NCBI RefSeq assembly: GCF_019797745.1
Contig: NZ_VOSI01000002.1
Span: 744,001 to 808,000, forward strand
Direction: 5' to 3'
DNA: 64,000 nucleotides
From: Edaphocola aurantiacus
GTDB taxonomy: Bacteria > Bacteroidota > Bacteroidia > Chitinophagales > Chitinophagaceae
The position numbers and the translations under genes are program-made. The number at the start of each line of letters is the position of its first letter. Position 1 is the first letter of the stretch. Shown here piece by piece: positions 15,483 through 22,558 of the stretch. The notes beneath the pieces are model-generated. The model ran no database searches. It saw only the letters and a program-made list of their open reading frames with translations, and was not told the DNA's origin.

Positions 15483-16599
15483 ATTCATGTTCAAAATAAT
15501 CAGTAAATTGGGGTGGATCATTATATTCTGGCTGTTCAGGGTCGATGATAATTTCTTTAAGCTGCCAGTAATAGGTCGTATCATAATTGATGAATAAGGA
15601 TCCCGATTCTGTTTTTTCAGCAGAAAGCAATCTCCACTTTATTTCAAGTTGTCCTTTATCATCAATTGGTTTTAGCGCAAAGGTTTCAAACTTTGCATAG
15701 TCCTGGGGGACGAGTACTGTATTTCCGGGAACAATTTGCCAGTGAGTGTCTGAAATTTTTCTTATTTTAAAAGAAAGTAGATCAAAATTTAAAGGTTGAC
15801 GTTTGTAGATTTTGCCCAATTCAATTTTAGAGGTGTTACCAATTATTTCCATTTCAACTTTATAATTATGAATAGGTTCATTACCAGTGTTTTTTAAGAA
15901 CAACCCAAAGTATATATAGCTTTTATTGATCAGGTTATGGTCCATTTGAGCGCCTAATGTTTTGGATATCAAATTGGAAAATTTAAACGCTTTTTGAATT
16001 GCCGGATTTTTGATAAATGTTCGCTCAGGCCCTGGCTTGTGCCTGTATTTAGTAATATGCTTTTGCCGTTCGCATAAAACATCCATGGTATTTTTATCAC
16101 CTAAAAAGGTTAATTCGGTATTCAGATTAACCTTAAACCCTATAGACTTTACATAAAAGTTGTAGGTGTCTTTATGTTCCAAAATCAGATCCACAATATC
16201 TTCCCAGGAAAAAAGGTGTACTTCAAATAATCCCAGTTGCTGGTTTTCTAAATCTTTTAATCTAATATACTCTTCGATTTTGGTATCCTTATTTGCAGTT
16301 GTGGCAAAATATAGTTTCTTAATTTGAGGCTTGAAATCTTTGGCTTTTTCTATTTCGGTATCAATTTCGGCATTTGTCAATTGGGCATGGGTATAGCTAT
16401 CCTTGCCTTTACACTGTATACCATAATACTGTGTTTCCCCATTTGGTTTACCGTACACATCCACCCCATGTTGTGCCTGGCCACTTCTACCGTTTTGCTT
16501 AATCTCCCGGCACTGCCAGATTTCACCCCATAGCTTTTTACATAGGGTCTCAAAATCTTGCCAATTGGCTGGTTTATTTAATTGTACTTTTGCTTGCAT
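15472..16599 (-). CDS. Predicted Mrr-like PD-(D/E)XK nuclease with C-terminal beta domain
   Basis: Residues ~8-150 match the Mrr-type restriction endonuclease fold: E17 in the first helix, NGRSGQAQHGVDVYG giving D47, and YYGIQCKGK giving Q62 and K64. The Trp/Asp-rich C-terminal half (~190-375) looks like a beta-sandwich recognition or interaction domain and is unassigned. Mrr-like enzymes cut modified or foreign DNA. The gene lies 34 bp after the membrane-anchored gene 16634-17272 and overlaps the CCxxH gene, forming a three-gene minus-strand operon of low GC. A defence role is inferred. Confidence 0.75.
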   Translation of the reverse strand: MQAKVQLNKPANWQDFETLCKKLWGEIWQCREIKQNGRSGQAQHGVDVYGKPNGETQYYGIQCKGKDSYTHAQLTNAEIDTEIEKAKDFKPQIKKLYFATTANKDTKIEEYIRLKDLENQQLGLFEVHLFSWEDIVDLILEHKDTYNFYVKSIGFKVNLNTELTFLGDKNTMDVLCERQKHITKYRHKPGPERTFIKNPAIQKAFKFSNLISKTLGAQMDHNLINKSYIYFGLFLKNTGNEPIHNYKVEMEIIGNTSKIELGKIYKRQPLNFDLLSFKIRKISDTHWQIVPGNTVLVPQDYAKFETFALKPIDDKGQLEIKWRLLSAEKTESGSLFINYDTTYYWQLKEIIIDPEQPEYNDPPQFTDYFEHEYEH

Positions 16600-16633
16600 A
16601 AAATTGATAATTAATTCTATTGTTTAAAATTAA

Positions 16634-17272
16634 TTACTTAGCTGTCAATAAGGTAATTATTATTGATACTATCGAAGAAATGGCTATACCGATAATAGCC
16701 CATTTTACAGTTTGGCGGACTCCTGCTTTTCCTTCTTCTTTTACCGGAAGGATAATGTTTTTATAAATGTCCTCATAATTATCTGCCACTTTACTAATAC
16801 TAGAAAAATGTGCCTCAATCTGAGCAAGTTGGGGAGATAGCGATGTTAAGGTAGGGTCAGACGCTATAAGCTTTTTGGTGCCTTGTATCTTTTGTTCTGT
16901 GGCCTTTATCTCATTAGATAACCTTTTTGGATTAAACGTGAGTATATCTTTTATACGGTCATTCAAACGATCAATTTCAGTGGCATTTTTAAGCTGAAAT
17001 TCATGCAGATCATTAAGCAGTTTTTTATAATAGACTCTAGTCTTTTCATCAACAGAACACATAATGATAGGTTTAAAGCCATCTTCTCCAATTTCCTCAT
17101 AGTAGATGAAATTTTGTTCAGCCAATTCTAAAAAGTAATCTTCATGAATCTTGGTGTTTTCATTTAAGAATAGTTTTTTCCAGACATCAGGATTATTCAG
17201 GTCAAGTTGTCCATCTGGTGCAGCATGTTCAAGCATAGCGCCAATAAGGTATATCTCTTCTGTTGTGTTCAT
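16634..17272 (-). CDS. Coiled-coil protein with C-terminal membrane anchor
   Basis: The first gene of the three-gene operon encodes 212 residues. The N-terminus (~1-70) looks like a small helical/winged domain, ~85-155 is a coiled coil, and ~188-209 is one transmembrane helix followed by only a few residues. The topology is that of a tail-anchored protein with a cytoplasmic body. Such anchors are common in abortive-infection effectors or membrane tethers; no catalytic motif is visible here. Family not recognised. Confidence 0.6.
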   Translation of the reverse strand: MNTTEEIYLIGAMLEHAAPDGQLDLNNPDVWKKLFLNENTKIHEDYFLELAEQNFIYYEEIGEDGFKPIIMCSVDEKTRVYYKKLLNDLHEFQLKNATEIDRLNDRIKDILTFNPKRLSNEIKATEQKIQGTKKLIASDPTLTSLSPQLAQIEAHFSSISKVADNYEDIYKNIILPVKEEGKAGVRQTVKWAIIGIAISSIVSIIITLLTAK

Positions 17273-17717
17273 GATAGGGTATTAAAATAAGGTGTAATAA
17301 TTCCCTATAAAGTTAACAGTTAAATTGAAATGTGGCCGACAGGCAATGCATTTTCAATGTATTTTTTGGTATGGAATTCAAAAGATGGTTTTAAGAAAGT
17401 GCAAAATAAATCGTTGTTCCCGGGTTAAAAGAAAAAAAAAGTTTAAAAATTCTATGGGGTTTTGCGGTTTTAAATACTAGAATTCCTCAAATAGTTATAA
17501 CTATCCTGATACCATTCCCATATCATTTAATAAATCGTAAAAAGTATAAAAGTTCAGTTTTTATTCATCACTGAATACAAAATTTATGCTTTAGGCTATT
17601 GTATCCTTCTGTAATGCGCTTTTACTGCTAACTATTTCGGTGTCAATCCATGCAAATTGGCAATAGCATTTTTGTATCGTAAACAAACAACAATATCGGA
17701 CTAAACACTTTGAAACA
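17273..17717. other. Divergent intergenic region before the transfer operon
   Basis: This 445-bp AT-rich gap separates the minus-strand defence-like operon from the plus-strand tra operon and should hold both promoters. I see no tRNA, no long inverted repeat and no convincing TAnnTTTG/TTTG pair. An oriT could lie here but I cannot recognise one. Confidence 0.5.
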
Positions 17718-18152
17718 ATGATACAGGATATACAAAAAACGGAATTTCTAACGATCATATTACTTGCACTTCTGCTTTGCCTTTTTATAGTGCTAATCAA
17801 CATGTTTTGTGACGCGCTGGAAAATCATCTTCAGGATACAGAATTCAGTATTGCAATCAGGAGAAGTAGCGAGCCACAGGAAGAAACTGCAGCGCAATAC
17901 CTGGACCAGCTGGAGTACCTGGTTACAAGGATACGCAGGGAGGTTTTGGAAAAGGCAGGAAAGGATACCACAACCGAAGAACTTCTGGAAGGAGTTAAGG
18001 ATATCGTGGTCAGCTTTGGCGGCTTAAGTCATCCTGCCTACCAAAATGCCCTTGATGGTTATATCATCTCCCATTCAAAAAGTATCTGCGGGCTTGTGAT
18101 CACCAAAGCAGATCTGGAACAGACCTGGATATCCATGCCCCGCTTCAGTTAA
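17718..18152 (+). CDS. Small membrane protein opening the transfer operon
   Basis: The 144-residue protein has one N-terminal transmembrane helix (~10-32) and a cytoplasmic helical tail. Its last ~60 residues match those of the protein at 20187-20612 in the pattern G-L-x2-PA-(Y/F)-x2-AL ... CG(L/V) ... LE-x-TW, so the two are paralogues. Both sit in the tra operon, around the lipoprotein and RteC genes. A conjugation-related role is inferred from position; I do not recognise a named family. Confidence 0.7.
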   Translation: MIQDIQKTEFLTIILLALLLCLFIVLINMFCDALENHLQDTEFSIAIRRSSEPQEETAAQYLDQLEYLVTRIRREVLEKAGKDTTTEELLEGVKDIVVSFGGLSHPAYQNALDGYIISHSKSICGLVITKADLEQTWISMPRFS

Positions 18153-18169
18153 TTAAAACCCATAATTTT

Positions 18170-19198
18170 ATGAACAAAAAAATCAAAACAGCAATGCTGC
18201 TGGCCATTACTGTGCTGGCAGGCTGCCGCCAGGATGTATTTCCGGCAAAGGAAAATCCCGAAGAAAGCAATCCACTGCCTTCTGCTATTGTAAAAGAACA
18301 GGATTACCTGGCTTTTGCCAGCATGCAGACCTTTAACCGTGCGATGGAACAGATGCAGGGAGATAAAGAAAGCCCTGAACTCTTTGAAAAAAGGTATCCT
18401 GGCTATCGGTCGATGCGTTTGCTCCAGGACTCCATTCAAGGTCTGGAAGATCAATCAGGCAGTATCTGGTCACAGGCCAATATCCCTGACCCATATTTTA
18501 GGACCGTGCTCAGCGCAGAAGGCAGGATTCGGATTGCCGATACCCTTTATCAGTTTGAACCGGGTAAGGAACAAGGTATAGCCTATGCAGTACCTATGGC
18601 TTCGGCCAAGGAACTGCTATCAGGTAAGACCCCACCCCAAAAGATAAAAGGAGTAGCGATCTATCAGACTACGATGAACATGCTGCCTTTTCCTAAATGG
18701 GCAGATGATCCTATAAAGATCGACGATCCATCAACCTGGGAGCTGTGCCGCTTTCCCGACTCATTTATGATTCCCTGGTGGGGACAAAAGGGTGGGGCGG
18801 TCTATCATGACGACTCCGGTGCCGAACTGCCTAGGGATAATGGCAGAAGAATCCGTATTGACTATCACCGCTGGCGGGTGGGATACGTGTTTTATTCCTC
18901 TATCGGTATCCGGGTAAAGATCTGGAAAGATACCCGCTTTGGTGGCTGGATGTCCAATATCCGAATGGATAAAGTCTTTATGGAGGCCTGCACAGAAGGA
19001 AGGATTATCACACCAGGGATATTTCCGGTACCATTTCATGAAAATGCCATCCTGAGTGCAGATAATACCAATGTGCTGGAAAAGACCCTGAAATGGTCAG
19101 CAGCGCCCATGCATACCGAGGTGATGCCAGAGCATTTTAATTTTCATTTTAAGGCACTATTTCGGGGCAGACCGGTGGAACGCTATATCAACGAATAA
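18170..19198 (+). CDS. Lipoprotein of the transfer region
   Basis: The 342-residue protein has a lipoprotein signal peptide ending LAGC at Cys19. The mature protein is Trp/Pro-rich without a recognised domain. It begins 17 bp after the preceding gene, so it is co-transcribed with the tra genes. Outer-membrane lipoproteins in ICE operons may act in surface exclusion or mating-pair formation; no direct evidence is available. Confidence 0.75.
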   Translation: MNKKIKTAMLLAITVLAGCRQDVFPAKENPEESNPLPSAIVKEQDYLAFASMQTFNRAMEQMQGDKESPELFEKRYPGYRSMRLLQDSIQGLEDQSGSIWSQANIPDPYFRTVLSAEGRIRIADTLYQFEPGKEQGIAYAVPMASAKELLSGKTPPQKIKGVAIYQTTMNMLPFPKWADDPIKIDDPSTWELCRFPDSFMIPWWGQKGGAVYHDDSGAELPRDNGRRIRIDYHRWRVGYVFYSSIGIRVKIWKDTRFGGWMSNIRMDKVFMEACTEGRIITPGIFPVPFHENAILSADNTNVLEKTLKWSAAPMHTEVMPEHFNFHFKALFRGRPVERYINE

Positions 19199-19238
19199 AC
19201 CTCTGTTTTTAATTCTCTTACGCTTTTAATGACGGCTT

Positions 19239-20087
19239 ATGAATATCAATATCCAATCGCTGTACGAGCGAATGCAGCAGGCTTTGCGGCAGGCAACGGC
19301 CGGGCCGGAGACCACGCTTGAAAAGGCCGGGCGTTGTATAGGTATTGCCACAACACACCTAACTGAGCTGAAGGACTATATTTCCGCGGGTGACTTTGGC
19401 ACCATTGAAGACGAAATTGAATTTTTCAAAGAGGTAAAGCCTTCCTTTCATAAAGAGCTCATCTTCTGGTCTGAGCTTATCTATATAGAATCCCATAAAC
19501 CGCTCGGTGATGGCCGGAGCCTAAAGCGTTACGGTGAGCAAAAACTTAAAGAAATAGAAGCGGAATACGGCCGTTATCGCTGGCTGGATACTTACCGGCG
19601 TAAGGGTAGCACTTATGCTGATACCGAACTTTTCCTTCGCCAGGCTTCTGGTCATCAGCTGTTGGATGAGGATTCTTCGGATCTGGATGGCCGTTTTACG
19701 ACCGTTGCAAGCCATAAGCTTTCCCGCTTGCTGGCCCTAACAGAGCTCACCAGCTGGATACAGGTTAATTATGTTCTGGCCTCGAAGATACCGGAAAAGG
19801 AAGATCAGAAAGCTGGGCTGGTATGGACCGGCTCGAAGGCCCAGCTTATTGAGCTGGTCTATGCTCTGGAAAGTTATGGTGTATTTAATAACGGTAAAAC
19901 GAATGTAAAGGAGGTAATGGAGTACTTCCAGTATTGCTTCGGGGTGGATAAGGTAGCCAATTACTATGGTTATTTCCAGGGCATGCGTATCCGGAAAAAG
20001 GACCGTACCCCATTTTTAAATGGGTTGGTAGAGCAGACCATCCGCAGGATGGATGAGTCCGATGAGTTTCCGCGTTTTGCTACCTGA
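19239..20087 (+). CDS. RteC-domain protein
   Basis: The 282-residue protein has RteC hallmarks: EIEFFKEVKPSFHKELIFW (~64-82), a central SHKLSRLLALTEL region, and the C-terminal W(T)GSKAQLIELVYALES ... FNNGKT ... RKKDRTPFLNGL. In CTnDOT, RteC is a DNA-binding activator of excision genes. Here the gene lies within the tra operon rather than beside a two-component pair, and no excisionase gene is in the window. A regulatory role for ICE excision or transfer is therefore plausible but indirect. Confidence 0.8.
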   Translation: MNINIQSLYERMQQALRQATAGPETTLEKAGRCIGIATTHLTELKDYISAGDFGTIEDEIEFFKEVKPSFHKELIFWSELIYIESHKPLGDGRSLKRYGEQKLKEIEAEYGRYRWLDTYRRKGSTYADTELFLRQASGHQLLDEDSSDLDGRFTTVASHKLSRLLALTELTSWIQVNYVLASKIPEKEDQKAGLVWTGSKAQLIELVYALESYGVFNNGKTNVKEVMEYFQYCFGVDKVANYYGYFQGMRIRKKDRTPFLNGLVEQTIRRMDESDEFPRFAT

Positions 20088-20186
20088 AAAAAAAGAATTT
20101 TTAGTAGGCACTGCTACGGTATCAAAAACGAAGTGCCGCCAGACTGAATTTTGCTATCAATAAAAGAACAATAAAACAAAAGAACA

Positions 20187-20612
20187 ATGTTAGAGCAAAT
20201 TACATGGAGTACCTATTGGACAGCGGTGATCATTTTATTGCTGCTCTATTACCTGGTGATCGGCGTGCTGTATTTCCGCGGAGATCTCCCGATACTGATC
20301 AGGAAACTGAACCGGAAGCGAATGGCTGGGAGTAGCAAGACGGGAGAGGATAACGTGGTGGCTGGCCCAGGAATTGAAACCTTGCAGCAAAAGGTTCAGC
20401 AGATCAATACCATATTTAAGGATGCGGGCAGCCAGGCCGATAAGCAAGCACTCCTTGCTGAAATTGGACGGGTGCTGACCGGATTCGAGGGACTGGAACG
20501 TCCGGCATTTAAAGCAGCCCTGAGCAATCATATCATCCGGGAAGCAGAAGAGCAATGCGGAGTAGACCTTACAGAGTTAGAATTGGAGCGTACCTGGGGC
20601 AATTTATCATAA
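20187..20612 (+). CDS. Small membrane protein, paralogue of 17718-18152
   Basis: The 141-residue protein has one N-terminal transmembrane helix (~12-30), a basic segment just after it and a helical cytoplasmic tail ending LELERTWGNLS. The tail aligns with the one at 17718-18152. It lies directly before traE. Function unknown; probably a conjugation apparatus component. Confidence 0.7.
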   Translation: MLEQITWSTYWTAVIILLLLYYLVIGVLYFRGDLPILIRKLNRKRMAGSSKTGEDNVVAGPGIETLQQKVQQINTIFKDAGSQADKQALLAEIGRVLTGFEGLERPAFKAALSNHIIREAEEQCGVDLTELELERTWGNLS

Positions 20613-20650
20613 GAATTAATCAAAAGTATACCTGGAAAGAGGAGGGCATT

Positions 20651-20962
20651 GTGAAGAGGAAAAGTATAGTAAAATATGGTGCCATTGTGATTGCACTGAT
20701 GATCATTACGACGATGGTTTATGGCCAGAATGGATCAGCGGGGATCACCAACGCGACAAATAAGGTAAAGGAATACTTTAACATAGCGATCAACCTGGTC
20801 TATGCGATCGGTGCGGTGATAGGTCTTGTAGGGGCCATAAAGGTATACAGTAAATGGAGTAACGGGGAACCGGATACCTCCAAAGTTGCTTCCAGCTGGT
20901 TTGGGGCCTGTATATTTCTGGTGGTTGTAGCCACCATCCTGCAAGGGTTCTTCGGTGTATAG
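20651..20962 (+). CDS. traE: Conjugative transposon protein TraE (DUF4134)
   Basis: The start is placed at GTG 20651, which follows GGAGG and yields a basic signal-type N-terminus; the longer in-frame ATG at 20555 lies inside the preceding gene. The 103-residue product has a hydrophobic segment near residues 8-24, then two more helices (~50-70, ~85-102), and the KEYFNIAINLVYAIGAVIGL region typical of Bacteroidetes TraE. It resembles a VirB2/VirB3-size membrane subunit of the transfer channel. Confidence 0.85.
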   Translation: MKRKSIVKYGAIVIALMIITTMVYGQNGSAGITNATNKVKEYFNIAINLVYAIGAVIGLVGAIKVYSKWSNGEPDTSKVASSWFGACIFLVVVATILQGFFGV

Positions 20963-20982
20963 ACAAAATAAATAATTGATTT

Positions 20983-21354
20983 ATGGGAAGGAAACTGACC
21001 AGGGTAAATATTAAAGGAACCCTATTTGAAGTGGACGCATTTAAAGAGGTGCTGCGCCAAAAGGATCAGCCGAATAACCGGATTGCCTTCCAGCTTTTTG
21101 AACCGGAGGGAGACGGTTACCGCCTGCTTTATGATATGGAAACCAGGAATGTGGCGAAAAGTAAAAAAGAGGTATTGGCAAGTCCTGAAAGATATTGCTG
21201 GGTACTGCTGCCTGCGCTTATGGAGCTGGACCCCGAAGGCATTGCCCGTCACTATGATATACCCCTGGAAATTCTGTGTCCCGAAGGAACAGCCCATATC
21301 CCGGAGGAGATTACGGCAGAAATCAGACCCTTAACGATTAAAGGAAAGCACTAA
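20983..21354 (+). CDS. Unknown 123-residue tra-region protein
   Basis: This soluble protein carries the phrase ELDPEGIARHYDIPLEIL (~86-103). The next protein, 21365-22162, contains the closely similar RLDPEGMAAKYNMKVRDL, so both share a short domain. The genes lie in tandem between traE and traF. No family assigned. Confidence 0.65.
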   Translation: MGRKLTRVNIKGTLFEVDAFKEVLRQKDQPNNRIAFQLFEPEGDGYRLLYDMETRNVAKSKKEVLASPERYCWVLLPALMELDPEGIARHYDIPLEILCPEGTAHIPEEITAEIRPLTIKGKH

Positions 21355-21364
21355 ACACTTGGTT

Positions 21365-22162
21365 ATGAAAAAGACATTACCGATTTACAAAATCGAGGGA
21401 AAGTTACCTTTTTATGTGGATGTGGACCTTGGGCTGCTCAGGAGTGTACATGATCCGGCGCACTTTATCGAGTTTGGTGATATGATCGATAAGGGAACCC
21501 ATTATGAAATCGATATCAATATGAAAACAGGCATAGCTGATTTATATGGTGTTGGAGGCAGAGGTCTGGTGACGGCTAAAATTCCGCCGATGGTACGGCT
21601 GGATCCCGAGGGTATGGCCGCAAAATATAATATGAAGGTTAGAGATCTACCTGTTTATGACCATGAATTAAAAATGGACCCTGTCTGGTATAACAACCGG
21701 AAGTTAGGTGCACTGCCCACCATGAAAATACTGGGGCAACTTTATTTTGTCAACGTTCGCTTAGGTCAGCTGGAACCAAAGAATCTATGGTTTAATCCTA
21801 TACGTTTGGAGCAGTTCAGAAAAGACCCTACCAATACCTTCTATTACGGTATGCTCGATAAGAAATCAATGGCCCTAATTGCCTATGATGAGGGTCAGAT
21901 CCTGGATATTCCCAAGGGAGCTGTGCTGATCAGGGTGCCTCATGAACGCGTGTTGGATCCATTTATACACTTACGATACATGGGCTGGGAAGATCATCCT
22001 GAAAGGATAGGCAAATTCCCTGTCCGCTTTAATATGGAAGCCATGGAGCTGGACTGGAACCAGAGCCCAATTCCCAGGCTGATCGAAGAGAACAGGCGAC
22101 AGTTGGAGCAGAAGACAGGTGTAGTAAAGAAGCCCCGGAAGAGTAAAGGAATGGGCAGATAG
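21365..22162 (+). CDS. Unknown 265-residue tra-region protein with basic tail
   Basis: ATG 21365 is preferred over 21359 by position in MKKTLPIYK. The protein repeats the LDPEG-Y module of its neighbour (~75-95), followed by a PTMKILGQLYFVNVRLGQLEP segment and a Lys-rich end, KKPRKSKGMGR. Similar basic Gly-containing tails end three accessory proteins further on (34849, 35832, 37593). The stop is 3 bp before traF. Function unknown. Confidence 0.7.
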   Translation: MKKTLPIYKIEGKLPFYVDVDLGLLRSVHDPAHFIEFGDMIDKGTHYEIDINMKTGIADLYGVGGRGLVTAKIPPMVRLDPEGMAAKYNMKVRDLPVYDHELKMDPVWYNNRKLGALPTMKILGQLYFVNVRLGQLEPKNLWFNPIRLEQFRKDPTNTFYYGMLDKKSMALIAYDEGQILDIPKGAVLIRVPHERVLDPFIHLRYMGWEDHPERIGKFPVRFNMEAMELDWNQSPIPRLIEENRRQLEQKTGVVKKPRKSKGMGR

Positions 22163-22165
22163 GGC

Positions 22166-22558
22166 ATGGAAACAAAATATACGATCAATAAAGGGGTGAA
22201 CCGGCCCATAGAATTCAGGGGGCTAAAAGCCCAGTACATATATATACTTGCGGTAGGACTGGCCGTGTTGCTGGTCCTGTTCGTGTCAACTTATATAGCG
22301 GGGGTACCCATATACCTATGCCTGCCGATGGTGGTGTTGTCAGGATCTGTGTTGTTTATGGTTGTTTACCGGTTGAGCAATAGGTATGGAGCATTCGGCT
22401 TAATGAAAGCCCTTGCTCATAGAAAGGTACCCTCCGCTATTATTTGTCGCTCCAGGAGCGTCTTTAAACATGGTTTGTGCATAGAAAAGGTGAAAAAGGA
22501 TGATCATAATATTAATACTATCAGGGCTGCTGCTGGCTGCAGTACTGCTTCAAAGTAA
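22166..22558 (+). CDS. traF: Conjugative transposon protein TraF (DUF4133)
   Basis: The 130-residue protein opens with the DUF4133 signature NKGVNRPIEFRGLKAQYIY (~8-27), followed by two transmembrane helices (~27-48, ~50-70). TraF is a VirB3-like inner-membrane component. The 3' end overlaps traG by 59 bp, an unusually long coding overlap; the last ~25 residues are unlike the family and may be a read-on extension. Confidence 0.85.
   Translation: METKYTINKGVNRPIEFRGLKAQYIYILAVGLAVLLVLFVSTYIAGVPIYLCLPMVVLSGSVLFMVVYRLSNRYGAFGLMKALAHRKVPSAIICRSRSVFKHGLCIEKVKKDDHNINTIRAAAGCSTASK

Noticed and set aside
15483-15584. Longer start for the CCxxH protein
   Set aside because: The extension lies inside the nuclease gene and shows no protein-like character; the overlap with ATG 15482 is a normal 11 bp.
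17273-17717. Possible oriT in the gap before the tra operon
   Set aside because: No inverted repeat with a recognisable nick site, and no relaxase gene nearby to support it.
20555-20650. Longer traE start at ATG 20555
   Set aside because: It lies inside the preceding gene and spoils the signal-type N-terminus; GTG 20651 follows GGAGG.
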